A stretch of 64,000 bases of DNA from Kordia sp965283645 (GCF_965283645.1 NZ_CBDIPG010000001.1:558001-622000); one strand, 5' to 3'; shown: positions 25,405-34,902, counted from the stretch's first letter. Numbers and translations: made by a program. Notes: generated from the letters alone by a model not told the origin.

Positions 25405-26304
25405 ATGGGAACTTGGGGAACAGAAATTTCATCAAATGATACATATGGAGACATCAAATATGATTTTCTTGAACTTTACGACAAAGGCATAAGTGTTGCT
25501 ACAATTACCAAAAAATTAATTGCCGAAAATGCAGATGAAACAGATTTAGCTACAGAAGATCACGACTTTTGGTTTGCAATAGCCGATTTACAATGGGAAC
25601 ATAAAGCACTTGATAAAACGGTATACAATCGTGTAAAAGAAATTGTTACTTCTGGCAAAAATATTGAACTTTGGAAAGAATTAGACGCTTCTCCTGAAGA
25701 TATTTCTGAAAGACAAACTATACTTACCAGTTTTCTTCAAAAAATTGAAACTGAAAAGAAAACGACTCCTAAGAGAACAGCTAAAAAATTAAATGACGCA
25801 ATTTTTGAAAAAGGCGATTGTTTAATTTTTAAACTATATGACAACGATTATTCTGGCATTTTTGTGCTTGAAGCTGAAAAGCAAACAAAGTTTGGGATGA
25901 ATTTAATTGTAGTTACCGACATCAAAAAGTCTGAAAAACCTACTCTAGCAGATTTTGAAAACACAAATATACTATGCACTCCTGAACAAATAGCACGAGA
26001 TCAATTTGAAGCGAGAGAAAATATATGTTGGTATGATGCGAATAATTTCAAGGAAACAGAAATTACGTTTGAAAAAATAGGACAATTGCCTGTTGAAAAA
26101 AAGTATGATTCATCAAAAGATTATGTCAGTTTAAGTTCTTGGGACAATCTAAAATCATTTCAAGATTCCTTTTACAAACATGAAGAAAAGGAAAAATGGG
26201 ATAAACATAGTAGCCTAAAAAGTGTGCGTTTTGTTTCTAAAAAACAATCAAACAAATCAAATTCATTTTGGCAACAACTTAAAACTCTCTTTCAATATAA
26301 ATAA
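25405..26304 (+). CDS. Hypothetical protein with DUF4259-like N-terminus
   Basis: 299-residue soluble protein. The start MGTWGTEISSNDTYGDIKYD resembles DUF4259 and related proteins that begin MGxWGxxxFxND. The next 100 residues, with EDHDFWFAIADLQWEHKALD, fit that group. The C-terminal half (about 125-299) looks like a separate mixed alpha/beta domain with KGDCLIFKLYDNDYSGIFVL. No catalytic motif is visible and no function can be assigned. It stands alone on its strand between a precursor gene and a dispersed repeat. Confidence 0.75.
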   Translation: MGTWGTEISSNDTYGDIKYDFLELYDKGISVATITKKLIAENADETDLATEDHDFWFAIADLQWEHKALDKTVYNRVKEIVTSGKNIELWKELDASPEDISERQTILTSFLQKIETEKKTTPKRTAKKLNDAIFEKGDCLIFKLYDNDYSGIFVLEAEKQTKFGMNLIVVTDIKKSEKPTLADFENTNILCTPEQIARDQFEARENICWYDANNFKETEITFEKIGQLPVEKKYDSSKDYVSLSSWDNLKSFQDSFYKHEEKEKWDKHSSLKSVRFVSKKQSNKSNSFWQQLKTLFQYK

Positions 26305-26378
26305 TTAAAAATCAATTTATTAATGATTTTTTTATAGCGATTACAAAAGAGGTAATAAATTTACTTAGAACTACTAAA

Positions 26379-26504
26379 ACCCGTTGTGCATTTTGAGTTC
26401 AAAAGTATAAACAAACGTCTGTTCCAGCGATTTTGAAGTACGAAAAATTATATCGAGAACTTATTTAGGATAAAAATTCTATTCTCGATACAAATTTTAC
26501 TCAT
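26379..26504 (-). repeat. 126-bp dispersed repeat, copy 2 (inverted)
   Basis: Reverse-complement partner of 11585-11710, equal in length and about 90 percent identical by hand count. Confidence 0.85.
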
Positions 26505-26672
26505 ATTCTAAAATAATTCAATTAATCCATGTTTACTACAGTCGTTAAAACCTTCATTCTTAAAAGCATAAAAAGCAATCATCGTTTTTTAATTTAAAAT
26601 AACAAAATGAAGAAAGTATTATTTCAGTTAATAAATTGAACAAATGAACTAACTAATGTATCTCAAAATGCG

Positions 26673-26680
26673 TATTTTTG
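26673..26680 (+). promoter_or_regulatory. Bacteroidota -7 element of the EEP-family gene
   Basis: TATTTTTG fits TAnnTTTG and lies 26 nt before the TTG start at 26707, which supports that unusual start. Confidence 0.4.
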
Positions 26681-26706
26681 ATGTAAATCGTCAAATAAAA
26701 AAATAA

Positions 26707-27762
26707 TTGAATACAACAATTGCCATCATAGCCAATATTTTTGCATTCGTAAGCTATTTACCTGCTTTCAATATTTCGCATTGGGCATTTCGTGTATTTG
26801 ATTTTATCCGAATACAACTACTCGCTATTCAAATCATTTTCTTTATAATTTTATGTTTTCTATATGAAGAAGGCAATCTTTTAGTGCTCAGTTCACAATT
26901 ATTCATACTACTGACAATCATTTATCAAGCTATCATAATTGTTCCCTATTTACCAATAGCTACACTCTTCAAAAAAACAAAAAAAGAAAGCAACACCATT
27001 ACGGTTATCAGTGTAAATGTACTTCAAAGTAATACTGACTATCAACAACTTATAAAACTAGTCAACGAAGTTCAACCTGATATATTATTGACATTAGAAA
27101 CCAATAAAGCATGGGAAAATGCACTAAAAGAAATTGAAGCTAACTTTTCATACACATACAAAGTTCCAAAAGAAAATAGATATGGAATGCATTTCTACAC
27201 CAAACTAAAAGTAGAAAACGTCGACGAACATTATTTCATTGAAGAAACCAGACCTGCAATTGAAGTTCACATGTTTGACCGTGATGGAAATGATTTTGTA
27301 TTTCTCGGAATTCATCCGCCACCGCCTTCTCCAACGGAAAAACCGACAGCCAAACAAAAAGATGCTGAGTTGATGAAAGTGGCAAAACTAGTTCGAGAAT
27401 TACAATCTCCAAGCATCGTAACTGGCGATTTCAATAATGTATGTTGGTCAAGAAGTGCAAAACTTTTTGCCAAAGTATCAAATTTGCAAGATTCCCGATT
27501 GGGAAAAGGTATTCATGCAACATTTCCTGTACGACCAAGTATTATGCGGTTTCCGATAGATCTTTTATTCAGTTCAAAAGAAATAAAAGTACACAACATA
27601 AAAACGCTTCCAGATATTGGTTCTGACCATCTACCTTTCTATTGTGAATTTACAATAGTAAAATCAAGCTTCTCAAAAGCCAACAAACTAGAACCAGAAC
27701 TGAAAGAAATGGCAAATGAAATTATTGAAGAAGGACACATTGCCGTAGTAGAAGAAGAATAA
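26707..27762 (+). CDS. Membrane-anchored endonuclease/exonuclease/phosphatase (EEP) family protein
   Basis: 351 residues with a TTG start. Three hydrophobic segments (about 5-25, 35-57, 62-85) anchor an EEP (DNase I-like) domain at about 98-320. Motifs visible: VISVNVLQSN (metal-binding Asn), DILLTLET (catalytic Glu), IHPPPPSP, TGDFNNVCWS (the GDFN motif) and GSDHLPFYCEF (the catalytic SDH). The active site is therefore complete. Similar proteins (YafD type) are of unknown substrate. The domain probably faces the periplasm or cytosol next to the membrane. A terminator follows directly. Confidence 0.9.
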   Translation: MNTTIAIIANIFAFVSYLPAFNISHWAFRVFDFIRIQLLAIQIIFFIILCFLYEEGNLLVLSSQLFILLTIIYQAIIIVPYLPIATLFKKTKKESNTITVISVNVLQSNTDYQQLIKLVNEVQPDILLTLETNKAWENALKEIEANFSYTYKVPKENRYGMHFYTKLKVENVDEHYFIEETRPAIEVHMFDRDGNDFVFLGIHPPPPSPTEKPTAKQKDAELMKVAKLVRELQSPSIVTGDFNNVCWSRSAKLFAKVSNLQDSRLGKGIHATFPVRPSIMRFPIDLLFSSKEIKVHNIKTLPDIGSDHLPFYCEFTIVKSSFSKANKLEPELKEMANEIIEEGHIAVVEEE

Positions 27763-27787
27763 AAAGCGAACTTTTTAGCTCGCTTTT
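27762..27787 (+). terminator. Terminator after the EEP-family gene
   Basis: Stem AAAAGCGA / TCGCTTTT around a short loop, overlapping the stop codon. It can serve both convergent genes. Confidence 0.65.
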
Positions 27788-27809
27788 AAATAATTTACTA
27801 AACTTTTAA

Positions 27810-28019
27810 TCAGTTGCGTGGCGCTTTCTGCCATGGCACTTCACAACACAAACAATGTCCTTGCGGATGTAAATGATCACCGCCATTGCATATATCTTCG
27901 GGCACTATATATAATCCGGTTGGACAAGAATAACCGTTTACATTTCCTCCTTTAACATGGTGTTGTTCTATCTTAGAAAGCTGTTTTGAACCTTCTAACT
28001 TCATAATTCTTTGTAACAT
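27810..28019 (-). CDS. LSKxEQ-GG leader peptide, five Cys in core
   Basis: 69-residue peptide with the second leader type: KQLSKIEQHHVKGG at residues 12-25. The 44-residue core has five Cys, including LCC, and several His. An internal ATG at residue 6 is an alternative start. The box ACGGTGAAACCGTAGT lies 55 nt upstream on the same strand, as for the precursor at 25006. No processing enzyme is adjacent. Confidence 0.75.
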   Translation of the reverse strand: MLQRIMKLEGSKQLSKIEQHHVKGGNVNGYSCPTGLYIVPEDICNGGDHLHPQGHCLCCEVPWQKAPRN

Positions 28020-28074
28020 ACTAATTTTTTTATGGTTAATGATACCTTAATATAAACTAATTTTTAAGAAAAAG

Positions 28075-28090
28075 ACTACGGTTTCACCGT
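28075..28090 (-). promoter_or_regulatory. GGTG-AACCGTA box upstream of the precursor at 28019
   Basis: On the minus strand ACGGTGAAACCGTAGT; ACGGT and ACCGT form an imperfect palindrome around a 3-nt centre. Confidence 0.5.
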
Positions 28091-28188
28091 AAAAGAAAGA
28101 AAAAACCTATATTAATTAATTGTATAGTACATTCAGAAACTAAAAAACTCTAAACAATTTTTTGTAGTTTTAAGCAAAACTCCAACTT

Positions 28189-30570
28189 GTGAAAAAAGCC
28201 GCAAAAATCATTGGAATTCTGTTACTCATTATCATCGTTATAGGATTCTTCTTTTACAGATCATTACTTCCAACGTATAACGGAACGCTTGATATTGAAT
28301 ACCTTCAAGATGAAGTAACCATTCATTACGATACGTATGGAATTCCACACATTTATGCTAACAATGAAACAGACGCATTTACCGCATTAGGTTTTGCACA
28401 CGCACAAGATCGTTTGTGGCAAATGGAATTGATTCGGAGAATTGCACCTGGACGATTATCTGAACTTTTTGGAGAAAAACTCACCGAAACCGATCGTTTT
28501 TTTGTCGCATTAGGCATTGATGAAGCTTCTGAATTAACAGTTCAAAACTTAGATAAAAACACGCAGAGTTACAAATTGGCACAAGCGTATCTCAATGGAA
28601 TCAACGAATTTATAGCAAACGGCGCAACACCTGTAGAATTCTATCTTACGGGAACTGACAAAACAAAATTCACGCTCAAAGACATTCACAATGTATTTGG
28701 TTACATGGCGTTTAGCTTTGCAATGGCACACAAAACAGATCCGTTACTTACTGAAATTCAACAAAAACTTGGAAACGAATACTTAGCAGATTTAGGATTA
28801 CATGTAGATCCAAATACGACTTTACTACACAATTATCCCACAAAAGAAAAAGATACAACTCAAATTGAAACTACCATTGTTGCTTCAGTGCACAAAGCGT
28901 TAGATCAATTGCCAATTCCGCAATTTATTGGAAGTAATAGTTGGGTAATTGCACCACAAAAAACGGCTACTGGAAAAGTATTATTTGCCAACGATCCGCA
29001 TATAGGATTCTCGCAACCTTCCGTTTGGTATGAAGCACATGTGCACACGCCAACCTATGAAATGTACGGATACTACTTAGCAGGAACACCGTTTCCAATG
29101 TTAGGTCACAACCGAAACATTGCCTACGGAATGACGATGTTTGAAAATGATGATATCGATTTTTATTGGGAAGAAAACAATCCGGATGATGCAAATTCAT
29201 ATAAAACACCAACAGGCTGGAAAACCTACGAAACACGCACAAAAACCATTGCGGTAAAAGATGGAGAAGCCAGTACGGAAACCTATAAAACATCACGTCA
29301 TGGACCAATTTTAAACGGAATTGCTGACGGAATCAATTTTGATCAACCTGTTGCCATGTCTTGGGCATATCTTCAACATAAAAATCAATTATTAGAAGCG
29401 TGTTACCTCATGTCGCATGCAAACAGTCAAGCAGAATTTGAAAAAAGTTTGCCTAAAATTCATGCGCCAGGATTAAATTTAATGTATGGAGATACTGAAG
29501 ATAATATTGGTTGGTATGCTGTTGGAAAACTAGTGGAACGTCCAAAACACGTAAATTCGAAACTAATTCTTAATGGCGCTTCGGGCAACGATGAGCCAAT
29601 TCGCTTTATGGAAGCTGATGAAAATCCTAGCGCAACAAATCCACCTTGGAACTATGTCTATTCTGCTAACAATCAGCCAGACAGCATTGCGGGAAGCTTA
29701 TATCCAGGATACTATTTACCAGAAAATAGAGCAAAACGCATTAAGGAGTTGATTGTTGAAAAAGACAACTGGACCAAGGAAGATATGATGAATATGACAC
29801 TCGATGTGAAATCAAACATACATTTGGAAGCCGTCAGAGAAGTATTAAACGTAATTGGCAAAAGTGAGTTTTCGGATATTGAAAAGGAAGTCGTCAATAT
29901 TCTACACATTTGGAATGGCGAAAACAGAACAACTGACATTGCGCCAACTATTTATCATCGATTCATTAATCAATATTTAAAAAATACACTTTCAGACGAG
30001 TTAAACAAAGAAGCGTATGCTCAATTGTTAAAAACACACATTCTTAAACGATTTGAAGTACCACTACTCTACCAAGAATCTATTTGGTATGATGATGTAA
30101 ATACAACTTCGGTAAAAGAAACACGCGCAGATATTCTGTTAAAATCTTTCAAAGAAGCGGTTGCGTTGTTGGAAAATCAATTTGGAAAAGACACAAACGA
30201 ATGGACGTGGAATAAAGTCCATACTGTTGAACATCCGCATCCTATGGGACAAGTTGAAACCTTGCGTCCGTATTTCAATGTTGGACCATTTGAAGTTCCT
30301 GGCACACGCGAAGTTATCAACAATTTAGGATATCATTATGAAGATTCTGGCGAATACAACGTTTATTTTGGACCTTCTACACGACGGGTAATTGACTTTT
30401 CAGATATTGAAAATAGTATGAGTATTTTACCAACAGGGCAATCTGGAAACTTGTTTAGTCCTCATTATCAAGATCAAGCAAAAATGTATGTTGAAGGTCA
30501 ATTTAGAAAAATGATGCTGAATTTGGAAGAAATCAAACAGGATTCAAAAAATACGCTAATTTTGAACTAG
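28189..30570 (+). CDS. Penicillin acylase family (Ntn-hydrolase) protein
   Basis: 793-residue acylase precursor with a GTG start and one N-terminal membrane segment (about 5-26), so membrane-anchored or exported to the periplasm. The precursor should cleave itself before S249 in IGSNSWVIAP, leaving Ser as the N-terminal nucleophile of the beta subunit; TGKVLFANDPH follows as in the family. The alpha region has YDTYGIPHIYA and GFAHAQDRLWQMEL. Relatives hydrolyse amides such as beta-lactam side chains or acyl-homoserine lactones; the substrate here cannot be told. No operon partner. Confidence 0.93.
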   Translation: MKKAAKIIGILLLIIIVIGFFFYRSLLPTYNGTLDIEYLQDEVTIHYDTYGIPHIYANNETDAFTALGFAHAQDRLWQMELIRRIAPGRLSELFGEKLTETDRFFVALGIDEASELTVQNLDKNTQSYKLAQAYLNGINEFIANGATPVEFYLTGTDKTKFTLKDIHNVFGYMAFSFAMAHKTDPLLTEIQQKLGNEYLADLGLHVDPNTTLLHNYPTKEKDTTQIETTIVASVHKALDQLPIPQFIGSNSWVIAPQKTATGKVLFANDPHIGFSQPSVWYEAHVHTPTYEMYGYYLAGTPFPMLGHNRNIAYGMTMFENDDIDFYWEENNPDDANSYKTPTGWKTYETRTKTIAVKDGEASTETYKTSRHGPILNGIADGINFDQPVAMSWAYLQHKNQLLEACYLMSHANSQAEFEKSLPKIHAPGLNLMYGDTEDNIGWYAVGKLVERPKHVNSKLILNGASGNDEPIRFMEADENPSATNPPWNYVYSANNQPDSIAGSLYPGYYLPENRAKRIKELIVEKDNWTKEDMMNMTLDVKSNIHLEAVREVLNVIGKSEFSDIEKEVVNILHIWNGENRTTDIAPTIYHRFINQYLKNTLSDELNKEAYAQLLKTHILKRFEVPLLYQESIWYDDVNTTSVKETRADILLKSFKEAVALLENQFGKDTNEWTWNKVHTVEHPHPMGQVETLRPYFNVGPFEVPGTREVINNLGYHYEDSGEYNVYFGPSTRRVIDFSDIENSMSILPTGQSGNLFSPHYQDQAKMYVEGQFRKMMLNLEEIKQDSKNTLILN

Positions 30571-30878
30571 GGGTTTTTATTCTTTAATAGACCAAATACT
30601 ATTTTCACTAATGAGGTTTTCTCTTTTTCCGAAGTGCAGTATTTAGTTTTCGTTAAAATTTTTGAGGCCTTGGAGAAAATTTAGAAAAATAAAGATGATT
30701 TTAGTTTTTTAGCTAAAAACACCTCTGAAAAAAGCGAATTTTCTTTTGTTTCTGTTTTCTTTGTGCGAGCAAAGAAAATGAAAATCAATAACGTAATGAT
30801 TATTATAAAAAAATAGTTTTATCAAACTTTCGTTAAAATAAAAATAGTAATTTACAATCGTATTCTAAAACATTAGTA
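30571..30878. other. 308-nt intergenic stretch holding a dispersed repeat
   Basis: No gene seen. The repeat at 30630-30783 fills half of it. Confidence 0.55.
30630..30783 (+). repeat. Dispersed intergenic repeat shared with 16309-16485, copy B
   Basis: Shares with the other copy the ordered blocks TTTCGTTAAAATTTT, CCTTGG, AAAATTTAGA, AGCTAAAAACACCTCTG and GCAAAGAAAATGAAA. Its end can form the hairpin TTTTCTTTG ... CAAAGAAAA. Confidence 0.7.
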
Positions 30879-31403
30879 ATGAAGAAAACTTTATTGATTC
30901 TGAGCCTTTTACTCTTTTTTTCATGTGGAAGCTATTACAAAATGGCTAACTTTTACAACGCGCACAAGAATGACGATAAGGTAACTGCGGTGCAAGTGCC
31001 ACGTTTTATGTTTACCGTGTTAAAAGGACTTTCGCCAGAAATGAATTCCGTTTTGGGAACTGTAAACGATCTTCGTTTTATACAATTGCAACCGCAAGAT
31101 CAATCTGAAGAAAAAAACATTCAAAGAGAAATAAATCAATTAACCAACGATCGCTTTACAGATATTTTTAGAAAAAATGATGATTTTAAACGTACGCTTA
31201 TTTCAGTGCGAGAAGTTGGAAACTCTATCAAGGAAGTTATTGTTCATAAAACAGCTAGCGGAAAACACACTGTTTTGTATATGAGCGGAAATTTCAATCC
31301 AACCACAATACAAGAATACGCCGAAACTGGTAAATTTGATAACTTAACACAATCGATTACACAACAATATCTATGGAATACAACTGCGCCGAAATCGTAC
31401 TAG
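30879..31403 (+). CDS. DUF4252 domain lipoprotein
   Basis: 174-residue small protein with a lipoprotein signal peptide (LLILSLLLFFSC, lipobox Cys near residue 16). The body matches the DUF4252 family, which is common in Flavobacteria, by its pattern of a short helical start, FMFTVLKGLSPEM, and the strand-rich SIKEVIVHKTASGKHTVLYMSGNF. The function is unknown; some relatives lie in sigma-factor or stress operons. Its last 31 nt overlap the start of the aldehyde dehydrogenase gene. Confidence 0.85.
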   Translation: MKKTLLILSLLLFFSCGSYYKMANFYNAHKNDDKVTAVQVPRFMFTVLKGLSPEMNSVLGTVNDLRFIQLQPQDQSEEKNIQREINQLTNDRFTDIFRKNDDFKRTLISVREVGNSIKEVIVHKTASGKHTVLYMSGNFNPTTIQEYAETGKFDNLTQSITQQYLWNTTAPKSY

Positions 31404-32752
31404 CTCAAAAAAAGTATTTTGCTACAGGACGCACTAAAAATGTGCAATACAGAAAAATGCTCTTAAAAAAGCTTTTGAAAGAAGTACAAAAACGTGAAAA
31501 CGATATTTGTGACGCGTTGTATGCCGATTTTAAAAAACCAAAATTTGAAGCTGTAATGACCGAAACTGGCATTATTACTTCCGAATTGCGGTTTACAATC
31601 CGCAAATTAAAGTCGTGGGCAAAAGCAAAACGTGTATTTCCGTCACTTTTAAACTTTCCGTCAAAAGATAGAATTCATTCAGAACCATTTGGAACAACAC
31701 TAATTATTGCACCTTGGAATTATCCGTATCAACTGGCGCTATCTCCTTTAATTGGTGCTGTTGCCGCAGGAAATACGGTTGTTTTAAAACCTTCTGAATT
31801 GACACCTAATACGGCAACCGTTTTGGAAGAAATTATCACAGAAGTATTTGAAAAAGATCATGTTACCGTTGTAAAAGGTGGCGTTCCTGTTTCGCAAAAA
31901 TTATTGGCCGAACGTTGGGATTATATATTCTTTACAGGAAGTGTGCACGTTGGAAAAATTGTTGCAAAAGCGGCAGCTCCAAACTTAACACCTGTAACGT
32001 TAGAACTTGGTGGAAAAAACCCATGTATTGTTGATATTCATACAGATTTTGAATTGGCGGCAAAACGTATTGTTTGGGGAAAATTTTTAAATGCCGGGCA
32101 AACTTGTATTGCTCCCGATTACTTAATTGTGCAAGCGCAAGCAAAGTTTGATTTCACTAAGGCACTAATTGAAGAAATACATAAAACCTTTGGCGAAAAT
32201 CCGCAAGAATCACCTGATTTTGCACGTATAGTAAGTGAAAAGAACTTTGATCGTTTGGCGTCCATGATTAAAGAAGATGAAGTATTAGTTGGTGGTAGTA
32301 CCGATAAAGACAATTTGTACATTGCTCCTACTGTTTTAGACGAACCAGCGTTTGATAGTGAAGCTATGAAAGATGAAATTTTTGGTCCTATTTTACCAAT
32401 TCAAGTATATTCATCATTGGAAGATATTAGCAATATTATTGAGCGTTATGAAAAGCCATTAGCACTATATGTATTTTCAAAAGATAACAAGTTTGCAAAC
32501 CGAATGATTACAAGTTATTCTTTTGGTGGTGGTGCAATTAATGATACAATTATGCACTTTGGAAATCACAGACTTCCTTTTGGTGGTGTTGGCGAAAGTG
32601 GAATGGGCGCATATCATGGAAAATTAAGTTTTGATACATTTTCACATAAAAAATCGGTTATCAAAAAGGCAAATTGGTTAGATATTCCTGTTCGATATGC
32701 TCCATATAAAGGGAAAATGAAATTTTTAAACTTTTTTCTAAAGTATTTTTAG
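31373..32752 (+). CDS. Aldehyde dehydrogenase family protein
   Basis: 459-residue NAD(P)-dependent aldehyde dehydrogenase that oxidises aldehydes to acids; by its short N-terminus it belongs to the class 3 (fatty aldehyde) type. Markers: IIAPWNYPYQLALSPL, FTGSVHVGK (cofactor loop), VTLELGGKNP (catalytic Glu) and NAGQTCIAPDY (catalytic Cys). The C-terminal FLNFFLKYF is hydrophobic and may touch the membrane. The ATG at 31373 overlaps the DUF4252 gene by 31 nt, which implies translational coupling; the start fits the family. Confidence 0.92.
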   Translation: MEYNCAEIVLAQKKYFATGRTKNVQYRKMLLKKLLKEVQKRENDICDALYADFKKPKFEAVMTETGIITSELRFTIRKLKSWAKAKRVFPSLLNFPSKDRIHSEPFGTTLIIAPWNYPYQLALSPLIGAVAAGNTVVLKPSELTPNTATVLEEIITEVFEKDHVTVVKGGVPVSQKLLAERWDYIFFTGSVHVGKIVAKAAAPNLTPVTLELGGKNPCIVDIHTDFELAAKRIVWGKFLNAGQTCIAPDYLIVQAQAKFDFTKALIEEIHKTFGENPQESPDFARIVSEKNFDRLASMIKEDEVLVGGSTDKDNLYIAPTVLDEPAFDSEAMKDEIFGPILPIQVYSSLEDISNIIERYEKPLALYVFSKDNKFANRMITSYSFGGGAINDTIMHFGNHRLPFGGVGESGMGAYHGKLSFDTFSHKKSVIKKANWLDIPVRYAPYKGKMKFLNFFLKYF

Positions 32753-32839
32753 TAATTTTTTGGCAACATTAAAACCATATTTTCTACATAAACTCTATTT
32801 ATTTGTAGAAAAGATTCACATATAACTAAAAAATTTTAA

Positions 32840-34609
32840 TTGAAGAAAAAACTATTATTCATAGTCTTTACACTAATTATGCTTTGTAATTGTGGCTTTA
32901 CAGTTGCCCAATCTTCTACAAAAGCGAATAATTTAGAATCATACACAAATGAAGAATTAATCATATGTATAGAGGAATACTTACGTTCTGATGCTGAAAT
33001 AACAAATCTTAATATCGATATTTTTCATGAAAGAGCAATTAAGCAATTACACAAATTGAATATTGCGAAAAGCTATTTTTACTACAGCTATCTTGCTGAT
33101 GTAGAAGGATCGCACCAAGAAGCTATTACATATATTTACAAAGCACTTAAAGTGAATTTGAATGAAGAAGAAAGCGAATTTTTGTTCAGAATCTATTCTC
33201 TTCGAGGAAAATTACACGAACAATATGGGAAAGAATCGAAAGCATTAGATGATTTTTTAACTTCTCAAAAAATTGCTGTTAAATATAATAATGATGTTGG
33301 TAGAGCAAATGCAATTACCAATTTAGGGAAACTTCGACGCAAAGCCGAAGAATATAGAAGTGCACTTGAACATAGCAAAAAAGCTTATAAAATTGCTATG
33401 AAACCTGATTATACAGATGAAATTTCTAGAATCAATATCATTATGGGAGTTGGTGGCGCTTATTTAAAATTAAAACAGCCTGATTCGGCATTAATTTACA
33501 TAAATAAAGGAATTGAGAGAAGTCGCGTTTTTGGTGATAACGAAGGTGTAAGTTACTTTTATATTGATTATGGAATTGCCTATTTATTGAAAGGAAACTA
33601 TTTAAAAGCTTTGGATTATTTTGAAAAAGCAGAAAAAATAATTCTAGAAATTAAGAATCAGATGCGACTCGTAGAAGTCTACTACTACATTGCAAAATGT
33701 CAACACATCTTACATGATTATGAACAATCAATTGTTTTCATTGAAAAAGCAATCGCTATCATCAATGAGGAAAATGAAGGTTTATCAAAAGAAAAACAAT
33801 TTATACCCTACGAATATGTAGACTTATTAAAATTATTAATTAAAAATCAAGGAAAACTTGGCAATCAAAAAGAGTTGGCTGATTACGACAATACGTTACT
33901 TGTTGAAATTGATGAACGAAAAGAAAAAAATGATGAAATCATTCGAAATAAACTATTTAATTATCTAAATGAGAAAAGTGACGTTTCTTCTGTAAAAGAT
34001 TCTATATTACTACAACAAAAATATATAAATCATAATAAGGCACTTTGGATTTCACTGTTCGTTTTAGCTACGTTATTTATAATTGGTTGTGTTCTTTTTT
34101 ACAGAAATCAACGAAAGAAAAAAGCACGTTTCAGAGAATTAAATATTAAAATTGCCGCGCTAAGATATGAGCAACGCACAAGCCTACAAGCGCAAACACA
34201 ATTAAAAAAGAAAGCGGTTTCTACACAGCCCAAAAAAGAAGTTGTGATTACAGATAAAAAAGTAACTGCAATTTTACAAGCACTAAAAAAGTTTGAACAA
34301 CAAGAACATTATTTGGATACCAATTGTAACTTACGATTTGTTGCCAAAAAAGTAAAAACAAATGCTACTTATTTGTCTAAAATAATCAATACTGATAAAG
34401 GAATTAGTTTCAACGAATATATCACAGATTTACGAATGCAGTATACGTTAAAACGTTTGCAAAAAGATCCTTTATTCCGTGCATATTCAGTAAAATCTAT
34501 TGCACAAGAAGTTGGCTATAAAAGCGCGGATTCTTTCACAAAGCACTTTAAAAACTACACAAAACTCTATCCTTCCTACTACATTAAGAGCTTAAAAAAG
34601 AACGCATAA
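32840..34609 (+). CDS. Membrane-anchored TPR-AraC family transcriptional regulator
   Basis: 589 residues, TTG start. A signal peptide (KKKLLFIVFTLIMLCNC) is followed by several TPR-like helical repeats (about 60-380; RANAITNLGKLRRKAEEYRSALEHSK), one membrane helix (about 398-418), and a cytosolic AraC-type helix-turn-helix domain at the C-terminus (about 490-589; LRFVAKKVKTNATYLSKIIN, VKSIAQEVGYKSADSFTKHFK). The periplasmic TPR part probably senses a peptide or wall signal. It lies just upstream of three precursor genes on the same strand, like the second regulator of this type at 47845, so it may control them. Confidence 0.9.
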   Translation: MKKKLLFIVFTLIMLCNCGFTVAQSSTKANNLESYTNEELIICIEEYLRSDAEITNLNIDIFHERAIKQLHKLNIAKSYFYYSYLADVEGSHQEAITYIYKALKVNLNEEESEFLFRIYSLRGKLHEQYGKESKALDDFLTSQKIAVKYNNDVGRANAITNLGKLRRKAEEYRSALEHSKKAYKIAMKPDYTDEISRINIIMGVGGAYLKLKQPDSALIYINKGIERSRVFGDNEGVSYFYIDYGIAYLLKGNYLKALDYFEKAEKIILEIKNQMRLVEVYYYIAKCQHILHDYEQSIVFIEKAIAIINEENEGLSKEKQFIPYEYVDLLKLLIKNQGKLGNQKELADYDNTLLVEIDERKEKNDEIIRNKLFNYLNEKSDVSSVKDSILLQQKYINHNKALWISLFVLATLFIIGCVLFYRNQRKKKARFRELNIKIAALRYEQRTSLQAQTQLKKKAVSTQPKKEVVITDKKVTAILQALKKFEQQEHYLDTNCNLRFVAKKVKTNATYLSKIINTDKGISFNEYITDLRMQYTLKRLQKDPLFRAYSVKSIAQEVGYKSADSFTKHFKNYTKLYPSYYIKSLKKNA

Positions 34610-34731
34610 CTACAACCCTATTTTGTTTAGTTTAGGTTACGTAAATTGTAAAATTTGAGTTGATATTTCTAAGTTTGGTATGATTATAATTCACAAAAAA
34701 TCATTAACAAATTTTAAAAACCACAAAAATT

Positions 34732-34884
34732 ATGAAAACAAAACGTCAACGCAAAACACTTGTTTTAAGTAAGTCAAACATTGCTAAGATTTCCTTTGAA
34801 CATTTATCAAAAATTAACGGAGGAACTCGTTCTACTGCCATAGGAGCAACAAATGAAGCTGAGCACACTTGTGTACTATTTTAA
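34732..34884 (+). CDS. Short lanthipeptide-type precursor (50 residues, one Cys)
   Basis: Small gene read from the sequence: MKTKRQRKTLVLSKSNIAKI then SFEHLSKINGG (GG 30-31), and a 19-residue core beginning TRSTA with one Cys near the end. The peptide 100 nt downstream also has TRSTA right after its GG, so the two are paralogs despite different tails. A very strong hairpin terminator follows. With one Cys the core could form at most one thioether ring. Confidence 0.65.
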   Translation: MKTKRQRKTLVLSKSNIAKISFEHLSKINGGTRSTAIGATNEAEHTCVLF

Positions 34885-34902
34885 ATTTCCCTTTTCACCA
34901 AT

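Larger units (their letters stand above)
26305..26706. other. 402-nt intergenic stretch holding dispersed repeat copy 2
   Basis: No gene seen. It holds the 126-bp repeat, a ten-codon start-to-stop frame near 26607 that is too short to support, and the promoter of the next gene. Confidence 0.6.

Noticed and set aside
11585..26504. Inverted 126-bp repeats considered as ends of a composite transposon
   Set aside because: The 14.7 kb between them holds core genes (lptD, mlaD, ridA) and no transposase or integrase.
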